Below are positions 12,647-23,872 of a DNA stretch of 64,000 nt, piece after piece. The stretch lies in NCBI GenBank assembly GCA_037178975.1, contig JASJZH010000002.1:930001-994000 (forward strand), given 5' to 3'. Within the stretch, counting starts at the first letter, position 1. Each line of letters begins with the position of its first letter. The translations under genes were made by a program, and so were the position numbers. The notes beneath the pieces were generated by a model that was not told the origin of the DNA, did no database searches, and saw only the letters and a list, made by a program, of their open reading frames with translations. This stretch comes from Oscheius tipulae (Eukaryota > Nematoda > Chromadorea > Rhabditida > Rhabditidae).

Positions 12647-13081
12647 AAGCACAAAGTCGAGCTGCAATCTCTCTCGGGTCCCCGGCCTAGTCTCCCGGCC
12701 ATATAAGCAGCTTTTCCACTATCCCTCAGCAGAGCTAAGACGGCTTGAGGGGAGGAAGAACGACGTGAGTGTCTGTACACCCTTTGCAATAGAATGACCG
12801 GGAAGAACTCTTACTTTTCATAGCCATACTTTCCCGCAACATGCCTGGATCATAGTCTGCTATTCTGACGATCTTTTCAGAAGACTACTCTCTCCTCTTT
12901 TTAATATTTTCTCGGTAGAATCGAAAAAAAAAAAAAAAAAACATGTCACTTGTTAATTTTAAGAGTTTTCACAGCTGGTTTCTCTGTTTCTCTTGGTTTC
13001 TCTGTCGTTCTGTCCCTCTGTCTCTCTCCGTCTCTCTGTCTCTCTGTCTCTTCGACCACGGCTGCGGAGATAAAGTTAATT

Positions 13082-13312
13082 CCATAGTCCATTTCCAACG
13101 AAGAGCGACAGTGGGTCTTGTCACGAAAGCCGCGGGTCCCGTTACGAAGGAAATCACAAATGTTTTTAGCCCAGTTTTCCCGTCACATTTGTTGCTAAGT
13201 AGGTCTTTTCGATAGTAGAATTCGATAACAACGTCAAAACAAGAAAAAAAAACTCGGAAAACTCAGCGGTTAGTCCTTTATGATGTCGCTCTTTGTTGGA
13301 AATGGACTATAG
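13082..13312. mobile_element. short inverted-repeat element (MITE-like), copy A
   Basis: A 231-bp element bounded by near-perfect inverted repeats of about 29 bp. The right end, read inward on the minus strand, starts CTATAGTCCATTTCCAAC. The left end reads the same except for one base in those 18, and the match continues through AGAGCGACA. There is no coding content. The same family recurs at 16022-16470. Target duplications are not obvious. Confidence 0.72.
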
Positions 13313-14551
13313 TCAGTTCACGACAGAGCATAAGATTATTAGCTCGTTTTACATTTTTCTCTCCTATAAAATAGCCTAAATTTTGATTTCGAAGCATTCA
13401 CTTAATTTGAAATAGAAACTGGCTTATGTCAACCATTGCAGCTACCTCTCCGTCCGTTTGTCCCGCCCAGCTCCTCAGCCTTTCTCATACCTTCCTTATC
13501 AATTTGTCTCTATTAGTAGAGCCACAATTTAAGCAAGGCTCTTGCTGGGAGTTGGGCTCTGAGTCTGAGTGTAGTCCAGGCTTTGATATACAGGGATATC
13601 TGTTGGCCTACGGGGGCACAAGTTAAAGTTACGGCCATTATTTGATTCTTATTCCTGGCTCATCTCTGTCGGCCTGTCAGAGCAACTTTTTTTTTACGAA
13701 CACGCTATCTTCCAAACTGTTACTTGACCTGCCAGGTATTTTACGGACAAAGTCTCTCCTCCTGTCAAACTATCGAGCTTCTATACTGTCTCTGTCAATC
13801 TGTGCAGCTGTCAATCAAGAATTTCGAACATCCAGTGATCTTACTTCGTTATTAGTGCTCAACTCTTCCTCGATAAGTACTAGAATATGTCACAATGGCT
13901 TCGAGTCGATCCAATTATCTGGAACGCGTAGAGAGAGGAAGAGTCCAACCTGACTGCTATAGCGACTTTTCCTGACATTCCGGGCTCTCGTAATGAGCGC
14001 TCCACTAGAGCAATCCCTCTTCCTCCCTCGCACAAAGAGAGACAGCTCAAATCACAAGACGCATCAAGTGTCTTAGGCTAGAAAAAGACATGTGCGCTGA
14101 ACTCCTAGCTTCCTTAGGATTCCATCAGACAAGCAGTAGGAGCTAAATGTGCCTACTACTTGAGCGAAACCCAGACTTTTCTTCTTTTTCCGTTTTGAGC
14201 CTCTGGTCTCCCCGGGGAACCGAGTGGAAACGGCCCACTGGAACGGAACTGGAAATTGCTCGAAGTTCCGAATAGAACAGCAGATATTCTGTCTCTCTGT
14301 CTCTCTGTCTCTCTGTCTCTCTGTCATTCTGTCTCTTGCCCCTCCTGATTGCACGTCTCTCCTGCTCATATTCCAATTAACCCATCTCCAGATTCCCAAT
14401 ACTCGCAACCTCTTTTTCTCCCAAAGCCATTGGGCAACAATCAGTGCGTGTGAATTGCCTTCTCTATCGGGCGGCCGCCATGTCCACCTGCTCCCTCGCT
14501 TCCGAATTGTGTGTACCCAATTGTCCGATTCCAGATGCCTCCGACTGCTAA

Positions 14552-17500
14552 ATGATCTTCTTACTGTCCCTTGTGCTCTCTCTGTCCAGGGCACAACAAG
14601 AGTTGGAGCCATTCTCTAGGCTTCTCTTGGACAAATTTGAACATCAGTCGAGGGCGGCCCTAATTGAAGAGGTAGGCTTTGGGATTTTAAGTCATAATGC
14701 AGTTTAGGAGCTGCCCAGTCTTCGGGGACAGCTCAAAGTCCGCCAGGAAAATGCCATCGGAATTCTGCGACAAACCCATGCCAACCTGGAACATCTATTC
14801 TCTAGCCGCATCGAGGCTCTTCGGGTATGCAGCCTGCGCGTGTTTGTTAATTAGAGACGACAAAGGAGCCCACCAGTCGATATAGGTGGAGCGCGCTAGT
14901 TGCGAATATTAAATTGAAAGAACTAGGGTTCAGAGCAGGAACGTAACGCGGCAGAGAAACAGAGAGACAAAGCGGCAGAGAAGCCGAGTAAGACAGGGAG
15001 GCTGTGACACAGGGACAGTTGACAGAGTGACAGAAATTCAAGGAGACAGAGGAAAAGCGACAGAGAGGCAGGCAGACAGAGAGACAGAGGCTGAGAGACA
15101 AAAAGTCTAGAAGGCGACCACTTGTAGGCGACTGTCAAACTGAAAGGAATTAACTTGATAGCTGACAGGATTCCTGTCGACGGTAATCTGCTACTTTCCA
15201 GCAATTTTGCTTTTTTTCGTCGCAAACTTTTTTTCTTCGCAAACTTTTGCGAAGAAAAAAAGTTACTGTTGCTTCTTCTTCGAGTAATCAAAATGGGCGG
15301 GAAGATAGGGGGACAGTGTGTGTGTGTGAGAGAGAGAGAGAGAACATTGAATTACAGAAACTCACCAATGCTGCTGAAAGCGCCGCCTCAATGTATGTGC
15401 ACGACGTTCCTTTGGAAGACAACTGTAAAAATATCACCGAGCCCCTGAGTGAGGCAGCTTGTTATGCTGTTTTCGTACTAATGGATGACAGCGACGTTCG
15501 CAACACCACCTTAGAACAGGAGCTGGAAGAAGAACCAGTCTCGGGGGTACATGTCAATGTTGAGAGCTACAGATGCGGTTTGTCTCTCTGTCTCTCTTCC
15601 TCTTACTCTAACTCTTAGATCCCAAAGTCCGTCGAGATTTCACCTTCACTGGAAGTGAAAATGTTGAAGAGGTGATGGCTCAGAACAAGAGAGATAGCCC
15701 TGAGATGAAGCATCAGTACATTGGGACATACAGTGGAGTGACAAGAATGTTTCCTCGTCGACGATGGGAGATCGAGCCAGCTCCAATCACTATTGACCTG
15801 TATGATCCAATGTTTCGACCGTGGTTTGTGAATTCCGAGGCAGCTGCGAAGGATATCGTCTTCCTAATGGACTAGTAAGTTGACTGTCATCAGGAAACGT
15901 CAAATATGAAACTCTCCTCAAACCAAATATAACGCGGGTCGTTAGAATACCAGACGTGTGCGCTAACCATTCGGCCGCAGGTGTGCGGATTTTGCCAAGA
16001 CGGTTGGGGTTAAGGCATGGCCTATAGTCTATTTCCAACGTTCAGCGGCACCTGAATTTGAACGCTGACGGCACAGTATTTGCGCGCGAACAAAAAATTC
16101 CAAAACTTTGAATTTTCTTCATTTTCCGGTGTAACCGAATTCTAGACATGCATAAACCTACTTGACAACAAATTTAAGGGAAATATCTAAGAAAAGCGTT
16201 GAAAATGGCCAAAATATGTGTGCAGAGTCCCATTTTCGGCTTCCACGCTTTTTTAGGCGTTTTTCTGGCAGATTTTTCTACAAAATGGGTGTCAAGTAGA
16301 TATTTTTTGGCCCCGAATCCAATGCCAATGTTAAAACAACGAAAAAATGGCTGTAAACACTTAAAAATAGCGAATCTGAGCCCGGGCTACTGTAATTTCC
16401 TCGCAAGACCTTCCGCATTCTACCTTTAAAGAATTCGTAAGTACCGCTGGAGGTTGGAAATAGACTATAGTGGTTAACGCGTTCGCTTGGAATTTGTACG
16501 ACACTGAGGATTTTGGGTTCGATTCCCGTCAAGACAAAAATTTTGTTTTTCAATTTTTGGAATTTTCGAGGTCACTTACCACAAATCTGTCTTCCATTCC
16601 CAATTAAAATGAGTAAAATGAGCTAGACAGGAGAAACCGAAAATAAGATTGAGCGAGTGTCTCTCTATCTTTCTTACTCATATCATCTTTCAGCTCTGGA
16701 AGTGTCAAAGGACCCACAATGCATCTAATGAAGCTGACCATCATGCACATCCTATCAACTCTCAACCCAAATGACCACTTCTACGGTAGGTAGTCACTTG
16801 ATTCGTTCTTGAACAGTTACATTTCAGGAGTCTACTTCAGTTCCTCCTTCGGGCCCATTCTGGACTGTTACAACAACACTTTTTTGCCGGCTACTACCCA
16901 TAATAAGAGACTGTTCTTTGAGAAACTGACAGAAATAGAAGAGAAGGACCAAGCTCACATCATCACACCCTTCAACTTTTCATTGGATGTTCTGAGAAAT
17001 GTGAGTGACTGTCTCTGTCATTCTGTCGCTCTGTCTCTTTGCCTCTTTATCTATCGGTCTCTCTGTCTCTTTGTTTCTCTTTCTCTCTTTCTCTCATTCT
17101 CTCTTTCTCTCTTTCTCTATGTCTCTCTATCTCTTTGTCTCTGTCTCTCTGTCTCACCGTCTATCTCCCTATCCCTTGGCCTGTCTCTATGACCAGCTTT
17201 CCCTTCAGAACCTCGACTCAAATTCGTCCCTGTTCTCATACTCAAGATCCAATGGTCACAAACTGCTCATGCTGTTCACTGACGGCATTGATGATTGGGA
17301 TGTGGACATGTTGAACGACGAAATACAGAAGCGGGACAATGATCCGGTTGGTCAATCATTCCCTCTGATTGAATTCCATATTCAGGTTCAAATCTTTGGG
17401 TTCTCCATGGGTTACGGTACTGGTCATCTGGAGGCTCTTCAGTGGATGGCTTGTTCAACATATGGAAACCAGTCGGGTGGGGGAGACAGTGAGAGACAAA

Positions 17501-20017
17501 GAGACAGAGAGGGATAGGCGGACAGAGAGACAGAGACATCTTTCAGTCGTCGACTCTATCATGGATGTCAAGCCGCAGTCCCGAGTTTTCCTGGATAATC
17601 TGAGTCGTCTGAACGGAAAACGATTGTCAAGTGTGCCAGTAGACAAAAGAAATGTCAGCTGGACGAATCTGTACATGGAAGCCCAAGGCTTGGGACCAAC
17701 TCTGACTGTCTCTCTGCCAGTTTTGTCCAATCCATCAGACTGTGTCTGGGATGGACACACTCTGGCTGGAGTTGCTGGTAAGTCTGATACTCATAGCTAC
17801 TGTAAGATTCCGTACAGCTGTGGACATTGGGCTGGATGAACTGACCAAAACCTTTCCCAGTGGGGAACAAGTTTATACTTTTCTGGTTGACCACCATGGA
17901 ATTCTCCTCTACCATCCAAAGCTGATGCTCCCCGTAAGTTCTGTGCCCACTGTCACCACCAAATTTTAGAAGACCGAAATTCATTGTGTGCGTCGAAGTG
18001 CCTGTTATGATGCGGCCCAAGTCAAGTCCAAAGCTGGCTCTGGACTGAGAGTACAGTATGGAACAAGTGACCAGCGAGTCTATAGACTGGTTGGACTGAT
18101 TGACAGCATCCCGACTATCGATATGGTACGGGTGAACCCTGGCCCCTAAGCTCTTTTCTTCAGTTCGAAATTGAGGGAACTACCGAAGCCATGTATGAGT
18201 TGAGAAGTCAAATAGTCAATGGAAACTGCTCCGAACAGGCTATCATAGACGTGAGTCAGTAGACAGAACCTCTTTGACAGTGTCTTCAGGGCGACAGACA
18301 GTACATGTGCTCCAAACTAACCGGAACTCCCTTCTCTGTAGTGGTAGTCGACTCCAAGACAGTACAGACAGTTGAAGCTTCTGACTACCAATCAGACATT
18401 GCGGTCTCGGAGAATCCAATGGTCGGATACTTTCTCTCAAAAAGACAGATCTGCAACTGGAAACTGGACAGGATTGAGTCACAGCTGAGATTCGCATCCA
18501 TGCAGGGACTGAGTGTCTGTGATGAGGAGCTGTCTCTGACAAGGACGATGGTCAACGCTGTGGCTAAATGGGCGGACTCGTGGGTCACGCCAGGTAAGAG
18601 ACTGAGATAGAGACACTCTTTTCCAGATGCCAAGAGCAAGAACCTCAGCTGCGAGGAAAAGAGATTTCCCGCCGGCCTCGAGCCCAAACACTTGGTCAGC
18701 TCTTTCGTCCACACCCGAGCTCAAGTGACTACCTACTTCCCGGCCTGCGCTTCAGCCTCTCTCAAGCGGATCACCACCAAATTCGACTCTGAGAGACTGT
18801 CGAGAGACGAAGATAGTCAGCTCCAGATGTCTGTGCGCAACGGACACGTCTTCGCCTACCGTTCCCTGGCAGATGATTACGGTAACAGAATAGCCGTGGT
18901 GGGAACCGAATGGAGGATGGAATACATCGACGATCTGTTCCGGAAGTGGATCAAGGGAAACAATCTCTGGTACTCGCGATGTGAAAAGAAAGCGTGTCTC
19001 CTTGTCAGTAAAAGCGGGTTCGTGGTCGGATCGAATGTGAATCTCGAAAAGAATGCCGATAAGCCTAAGCCCCCAGATGAGTTGGCAGTCTTCGACCCAC
19101 AACTCTTCAATGCATTGAACCATCACAAGTTGGTCACCGTGTAAGGATCTTACCGGGTTAGGTGACAGGAACAGTTTCAGGTCGACGTGGGTAGATACAC
19201 AGGCCGAGTGTGACGTCGAAAGGAACGCTCCGTGGGCCAATGCCTCTCCATCTAGCCGGTCGCCTCTTCGGTACTTCCTGAACAGTATCGTACCGCTTCT
19301 GCAGAAACGTTTCTGGTAGGTCAGAGAGACAGTGAAACAAAGAGACAGAGATACAGAAAGACAGAGGTACTTTCAGGTACGATCTGTACCGTCACCTCGT
19401 ACCCGGAGTCAAATCTCAGCCCCAGATGAAGAACGGTATCTGCAGTTTCCAAAAAGTCAGGTCGATCGAGCGCTGTTTCCTCAAAAAATGGCTTTATACA
19501 ATGAGACTCAATTTAACTAAACAGATCGATATCAACGACGCCATGTGTATTAGGTAGTCCCTTGAAGTTCGCCTTTCTATAGCTAGTTCAGATACGCAAG
19601 AGTTTTCCCAGTCTCCGGAACTATGCTGACCTTGATTGAAGCTGATAAATCCTGTCCCAAATTCAAACCAAAGAAGGTCTATCCAACAAAGCCACAGAAG
19701 TGTGAGTTGATATTCTCTCTGTATCTCTGTTTTCTTGTTTCTCTGTCTTTCTGTTTCTCTGTCTCTCTGGTTCTCTGTCTCAACTGTCCATTTCCAGTGG
19801 AAATGTGCGAGAAGGTGCATCTCTACCCTCGATACCAGTCTCCTCCTCTGAACATCAACATCACAGCTGCGGATTTTGTAAGTGTTCCCTTAGACAAAAT
19901 TCAAATCTCATTCTTCAGGATTATCCTCGCTGTGATGGTATCACCTCCTCTCTCTCCCCCTCCTATTCTGTCATATGGACCATTTCATTGCTCATTACGG
20001 GTTCATTACAATTGTGA
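14552..20017 (+). CDS. voltage-gated calcium channel alpha-2/delta subunit
   Basis: Extracellular auxiliary subunit that carries Cav channels to the surface and tunes them. Nineteen exons: 14552-14671, 14708-14824, 15358-15577, 15619-15874, 16694-16785, 16828-17000, 17197-17346, 17386-17476, 17547-17777, 17818-17933, 17970-18125, 18164-18250, 18290-18593, 18627-19140, 19181-19315, 19377-19553, 19592-19701, 19798-19877, 19919-20017, giving 1,075 residues. A signal peptide comes first (MIFLLSLVLSLSRA), then a VWA_N region (QYIGTYSGVTRMFP, DLYDPMFRPWF). The VWA domain has an intact metal site DYSGS at residues 237-241, a motif split by an intron. Cache-like segments follow from about residue 484 (EQVYTFLVDHHGILLYHP) and then many cysteines. 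The C-terminus is hydrophobic (SVIWTISLLITGSLQL), fitting a membrane or GPI-type anchor. Length matches the family. Introns carry CTCTGT/GACAGA tracts. An acceptor lies 17 nt before the ATG. Confidence 0.95.
15925..15985 (-). repeat. tRNA-like sequence
   Basis: The minus strand reads GGCCGAATGGTTAGCGC, a good A box, followed by tRNA-like sequence, but no acceptor stem forms. It lies in the fourth alpha-2/delta intron just left of inverted-repeat element copy B. Confidence 0.35.
16022..16470. mobile_element. short inverted-repeat element (MITE-like), copy B
   Basis: A 449-bp element inside the fourth alpha-2/delta intron. Both ends begin CTATAGTCTATTTCCAAC read inward, and the match continues imperfectly through CAGCGG. 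It is the same terminal motif as the copy at 13082-13312 with a different, AT-rich interior. There is no coding content. Insertion explains why this intron is 819 nt while its neighbours are about 40 nt. Confidence 0.75.
16463..16537 (+). repeat. tRNA-like sequence abutting element copy B
   Basis: The plus strand has an A-box-like TAGTGGTTAACGCG and a good B box GGGTTCGATTCCC at tRNA spacing. There is no acceptor stem, so it is a SINE-like or pseudogene sequence. Its A box overlaps the right end of the inverted-repeat element. Confidence 0.45.
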
Positions 20018-20153
20018 TTACAGATTATTTTGTTTCGAAAAAAGAAATAATAGGGAAAATTTATTTGGAGGTTTTGTGGGAGAAAAGAATGTCCAAATCA
20101 AGCAATCTACTGGCTACAAGTTCATGGATTCTATGAGCGCATAGTAGCACTAA

Positions 20154-20294
20154 CATCTTTGGTTTTTTGGGCGTGGCGACGATTACCGCGATCCTAAGCT
20201 GAAGATTCGACTAGAAGACTACTCACTGTCACAGGCCACACTTAGTGTTGTCTTCAATCGGCTCGGAAAAGATGGCGAGGAGAGTGAGGCGTAA
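20154..20294 (+). pseudogene. possible orphan last exon of an ABCA-type transporter
   Basis: An open frame of 46 codons ends at TAA (20292-20294). Its core, LEDYSLSQATLSVVF, matches the conserved stretch near the C-terminus of ABCA lipid transporters (family form: EDYSxSQTTLxxVF). A weak acceptor at 20196 would start an exon reading LKIRLEDYS. A polyadenylation signal follows at 20337. No other ABCA exon is visible upstream, where the complete alpha-2/delta gene sits, so this looks like a displaced fragment. The assignment rests on one motif recalled from memory. Confidence 0.42.
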
Positions 20295-20336
20295 GAGAGC
20301 AAAGAGGAAGAGTCGGAAAAACAAAACTTTGGACAC

Positions 20337-20342
20337 AATAAA
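20337..20342 (+). terminator. AATAAA polyadenylation signal
   Basis: Canonical hexamer 320 nt past the alpha-2/delta stop and 43 nt past the ABCA-like stop. It could serve either transcript. Confidence 0.5.
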
Positions 20343-20608
20343 GAATTTACAGATTTAGATAGAGGAAATCTAAGGGACTAGATTAGACTTTTTGAAGAGA
20401 AAGATAGGGACATAGCAACAGAGCGATAGAGATGGAGAGAAAGTGAGATAGACAGAGAGACAGAAAGGCAGGACGACAGAGACGGAGAGACTGTCCTTGT
20501 CTCCCTGTCCCTGTCGCTCTTTCCGTCTTTCTGTCCCTTTTCCTGCTCCAGACACTGATAGATCATCTGCTTTCAAAATAGAACCATTGTCTCGACCTAC
20601 TGGTCCAG

Positions 20609-20950
20609 CTGTCGATTTCGAGATATGGAGTGGGACCGGAAAAGGGACTACATGCCGACTGTCTCCTGGGCCAAATTCTAACAAACCAGGCCGATAATCT
20701 GCACTTTATAGAAATAGAACGACATAACAAGTACAAGGTGGGTGATATGTGCAATTGTGGTACAATAATTGAGGGGAATGGGGATGGGTATCATTGTATT
20801 ATTGAAAGATGTCAATACTTTGTGATATGCGTCGACCTGGGGCGGGAGATTCACACAAAATCTGGTAATATGAGGGTCTTTAACAGGAAAGAGCTGAAGC
20901 CGACTGGCGCTGGATGCACTGAAAAACAGGGACTAGATGACATGAGGACA
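20609..20950 (+). CDS. unrecognised open frame, weakly Tudor-like
   Basis: After an acceptor-like ggtccag there is an open frame that continues into the antisense of the PRELI gene. The central part, NKYKVGDMCNCGTIIEGN then DGYHCIIERC then RKELKPT, has the spacing of a Tudor fold (Y-x-VGD-x-C ... DG-Y-x-A-x-I ... L-x-P). There is no start, partner exon or codon bias to confirm it. It may be a gene fragment or chance. Confidence 0.2.
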
Positions 20951-20982
20951 ACAAGCGAGCAAAAAAAAACAACAAAACGAGG

Positions 20983-22111
20983 CTATTCCTCACATTTGGC
21001 CTGGGTGACGAGCGTCGTCTTAAGTTTTTCTTTGATTTTGTCCAATTTCGGGGCTGCCGGGGTGGTCCGGGAGCCGAATCGCTCTTCTAGCTTCTCTGTT
21101 AGACCTTTGCCGGTGTTTGTTACCTAAAAAAAGTAGATCATTTTCCACCCATTTATGTGTATTTTGGGGTCAGTTTAAAGATTATTTGCGCCAGCACGAA
21201 AATACTGTACGCAACGAACCGTCTACAAGCCTAACATACATTTCAGTTGCTATTTTTTTCCCATTTCCTCGACGTTTTTCATTCAATTTTAGTCATTTTT
21301 TTAAACATAACAGCAAAAAACTAGTATTTATGCGTCTACACGGAAATGTTGTAGGCAATGGACTGTCTACAGTATGTTAAAATAATCCCAGACGTTCAGT
21401 CTCTTCATTTTAGCGTTTTCAGTGTTTAATTCACGCTCTTTCAGACATTTTTTGGTAACAAGATGCTAACATACCGATTTCTTAAAGCCCAGCATTAGAA
21501 ACTGCTCGTAGATTGAACTCATTCGACCGGCATTGACCTCGATGCAGACCTGGCGAAGAATGTCGGTCTGTGGGTATTGAAGAGAGTCCTATAGTCCGAT
21601 TTTTTGGTGAAACTGAGAAAAACTCACAATTTGGAGTTGTGAGGCCTTGTAGAAGCATTTTTCATGGAGGGAGAACAGTTCTAGGTGACAAGCATTTCGG
21701 GTGTAGGTCGTCAATGTTTTTGTCCTCCTAAACATGATTTTTGACATAAAAATACGAGAAAAAACCTGTCGTAGACGCTCTCCTCAATCACGGGAACCAC
21801 TCGTATGTCGGTCATTCGCGAAACCCATTTTGGGACGCGTTTCAATATTGAACTACCTGAAAAAACGATAAGGGGCTTGAAAATGGTTACAAACCTTGTT
21901 TAACGATCAATTTCTTAGTAACAATGGTGTGCTCGGTGACTTTGCGTTCTAGTACATCCTCTGACATTATATGCTTGGCAAAGGAGTTCGGATAGCGGTC
22001 CCAGAAGGCGCTGACTACCTGAAAACCCATTTTTCGATTATATTGACATAAAATATCTACCTCGTCGACGGAATATGGGAAAAGTGAGGATGGAGAAGTC
22101 CAAAACTTCAT
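20983..22111 (-). CDS. PRELI/MSF1 domain protein, PRELID1-like
   Basis: Mitochondrial intermembrane-space lipid-transfer protein family; PRELID1 carries phosphatidic acid with a TRIAP1 partner for cardiolipin synthesis. Six minus-strand exons: 22111-22061, 22018-21895, 21856-21766, 21727-21628, 21588-21475, 21123-20983, giving 206 residues, close to the usual 200-220. It opens MKFWTSPSSLF. Family marks are FWDRYPNSFAKHIMSEDVLE, the Lys-rich VTKKLIVKQG, the Trp-containing KRVPKWVSRM, and the aromatic TLTTYTRNACH block. The C-terminal exon is a charged helix. An acceptor lies 18 nt before the ATG. PRELID1-type is favoured over the SLMO type by the RYPN...SEDVLE sequence. Confidence 0.88.
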
Positions 22112-22830
22112 TGCCGGATCAAGTTGATGCTGAAAATAGTGGCTGTATAGGTCATAAGACGTAAACAAGTGAGAGAATTCGAAAATAAAAGGTCGTATGT
22201 GCTTCGGGGATGGTGTAAACAATAACTACTTGGGCTGGAGCATTTTCTCGTCGTAAACAAGCAAAGTTTATGGAGAAATGTGGTGAGAAAAGGGTCAGGA
22301 AATGTGAAATTCCAAGGAGCTGAATATAAAGTGCCGTTTGAAACGCCGCCAAAATTACAAAGAAACTCGGCGGCGTATTTGAATATTTCTTTTCATTGGT
22401 CATTTTCTTCATTTCTTTGCATAAAATTTGTAACTTTTGTGATCAGAAAAGTTGCAGGAAGGTATTGAGAATAGGTAAAAACACAGAAGAGCTAATAAGT
22501 TAAAAGAAAATTGAAGAATATGACGTTGTTCCAGGCTGAAACCAGCTTTTAGGACAGGCTCTGCTCCAATGCAAACCGGGACGGCTGAAGCAGACGCGTG
22601 GGTATTGCCGCAAGACTAGACTAAGCGTAGAGACGCAGAGAGAAATCGAGGCATGCAGGCAGAGTCTGCTTTTCTATCAGCTGTTCTCCTGTGACCAAAT
22701 ATGTCTCTGGCAATTCACTTCTCATTTTCTTATCCTCTCTCCAAGTCAAGTTACCTAACTTTAGCGATCTCCTCCTCTCCCCGGCCGCCTACTTCTCCAA
22801 TTTGATTGATTTTCCAAGTTTTCCATCACA
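22112..22830. other. intergenic between divergent PRELI and LEPROT genes
   Basis: 719 bp between divergently transcribed genes; likely holds both promoters. No recognisable element was seen. Confidence 0.5.
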
Positions 22831-23872
22831 ATGGGAGGTGTAAAAGGTTCGTTTTGTCAAGTTTTGTTAAAATTTTGTCATGCTTTTGCCCACAAAATGG
22901 CTTCATTGTGCCAAAATGAACATCATTGTAGCTGTCGCTGTTCTCTCGGCAGCCGGAGTCCTAGGATTGACGCTACTCGTGCTAGGATGTGCTCTTCCCA
23001 TGTTTGGGTAGTGTTTCTGGCTCATTTTCACTGATTTATCTCTTCAGAAATTGGTCTCCCATGTTCGTCATTGCCTTCTACGTTATGGTGCCGGTTCCGC
23101 TGCTTATAGCCAGACATTATCAAGAAGATATGACAGGTTGGCTAGAGTTTTCACGGTTTTGTCGGGAAAAATGATGATCCTCCTCACTCATTTCTGTCTC
23201 AAAAACTGTCTGAAGCCTTCCTAACAGTTCTCCATCTTGTTTTTGACTAAAAATAGCGATTAAAGAAAAAAAAATCATTATTTTAGGTACCAGCGCCTGT
23301 ATCGAACTTGCCCTCTTCCTCACGGCCGGAATCATCGTCTCCGCCTTCGGTCTTCCCACAGTTCTTGCGCACGCCGGCGTGGTAAGTATCCTTGTCCGCC
23401 TCTAAAAGCCGCCTGTGCATGTATCTGTCGTCCAGATCGTAGTTTTTCGTTCCAGATCAAGCTCGGCGCGATGATCTTTGCCCATCTCGGCTCCGTGGTG
23501 ATGCTGGCCACAATCGGCGCCTATTTCCGACTTCATGGCGAGGACGACAACAGCTGGGGACAGTCGCTCTTCTAGATTTGTGATGCCGTGTTGTACTATA
23601 GTTCGTTATGCTGATATTTACTGATTTTATCGTGAAAAAGCATGATTATTTTTAAGGGAAAATTAGCCCTAAATAGTTGAAAAGGCATGCCAAACTTGAC
23701 GTGTAAGTGACAATAACTCATTTTGACCATTTTCTTGCAAAAATTCAGTTTCCAGATTCATTTCTCGTCCTGCTTTCTGACCTGGATGGCCAACGTCGTC
23801 TGTCTGGGAGCCATCTACACCTATTTCCGTCTCTTCAACGACAGCGACATGAACGAGATGTCGCTCTGGTAG
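22831..23872 (+). CDS. LEPROT / VPS55 family membrane protein
   Basis: Small four-pass endosomal/Golgi membrane protein. VPS55 in yeast acts in late endosome-to-vacuole sorting, and animal LEPROT controls surface delivery of receptors. Common exons are 22831-22846, 22932-23007, 23048-23136 and 23287-23381 (92 codons), joined to either 23456-23575 (131 residues in total, the length of human LEPROT) or 23756-23872 (130 residues). Membrane segments are [52 protein letters not shown], and one in the last exon. The [10 protein letters not shown] block and [14 protein letters not shown] match the family closely. The first alternative end retains the acidic D-D-x-S-W tail typical of LEPROT. Confidence 0.93.
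23756..23872 (+). CDS. alternative last exon of the LEPROT/VPS55 gene
   Basis: A second terminal exon in the same splice phase as 23456-23575, with its own acceptor (tttccag) and stop. It reads [18 protein letters not shown] then YTYFRLFND and ends MNEMSLW. The first version reads [18 protein letters not shown] then AYFRLHGED and ends WGQSLF. Both give a membrane helix, then Y-F-R-L and an acidic tail, so one probably arose by exon duplication. Using either one keeps the frame; using both is impossible because each carries a stop. Confidence 0.82.
   Translation: MHFSSCFLTWMANVVCLGAIYTYFRLFNDSDMNEMSLW

Larger units (their letters stand above)
10715..14551. other. intergenic stretch, repeats and one exon-like block
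   Basis: Lies between the hyaluronidase and the alpha-2/delta gene. It holds degenerate CTCTGT tracts (11970-12060, 12990-13050, 14290-14335), a GA microsatellite, an inverted-repeat element (13082-13312) and an exon-like block at 11252-11350. A minus-strand WTW-containing open frame near 14460-14530 vaguely resembles the retroelement endonuclease. Confidence 0.5.

Noticed and set aside
14460..14530. Minus-strand WTW-containing fragment resembling a retroelement endonuclease
   Set aside because: Only a handful of residues match and it overlaps the alpha-2/delta leader region; similarity is too short to call.
18752..19240. A 162-codon minus-strand open frame
   Set aside because: Antisense of alpha-2/delta exons 14 and 15, whose sense reading has clear family sequence.
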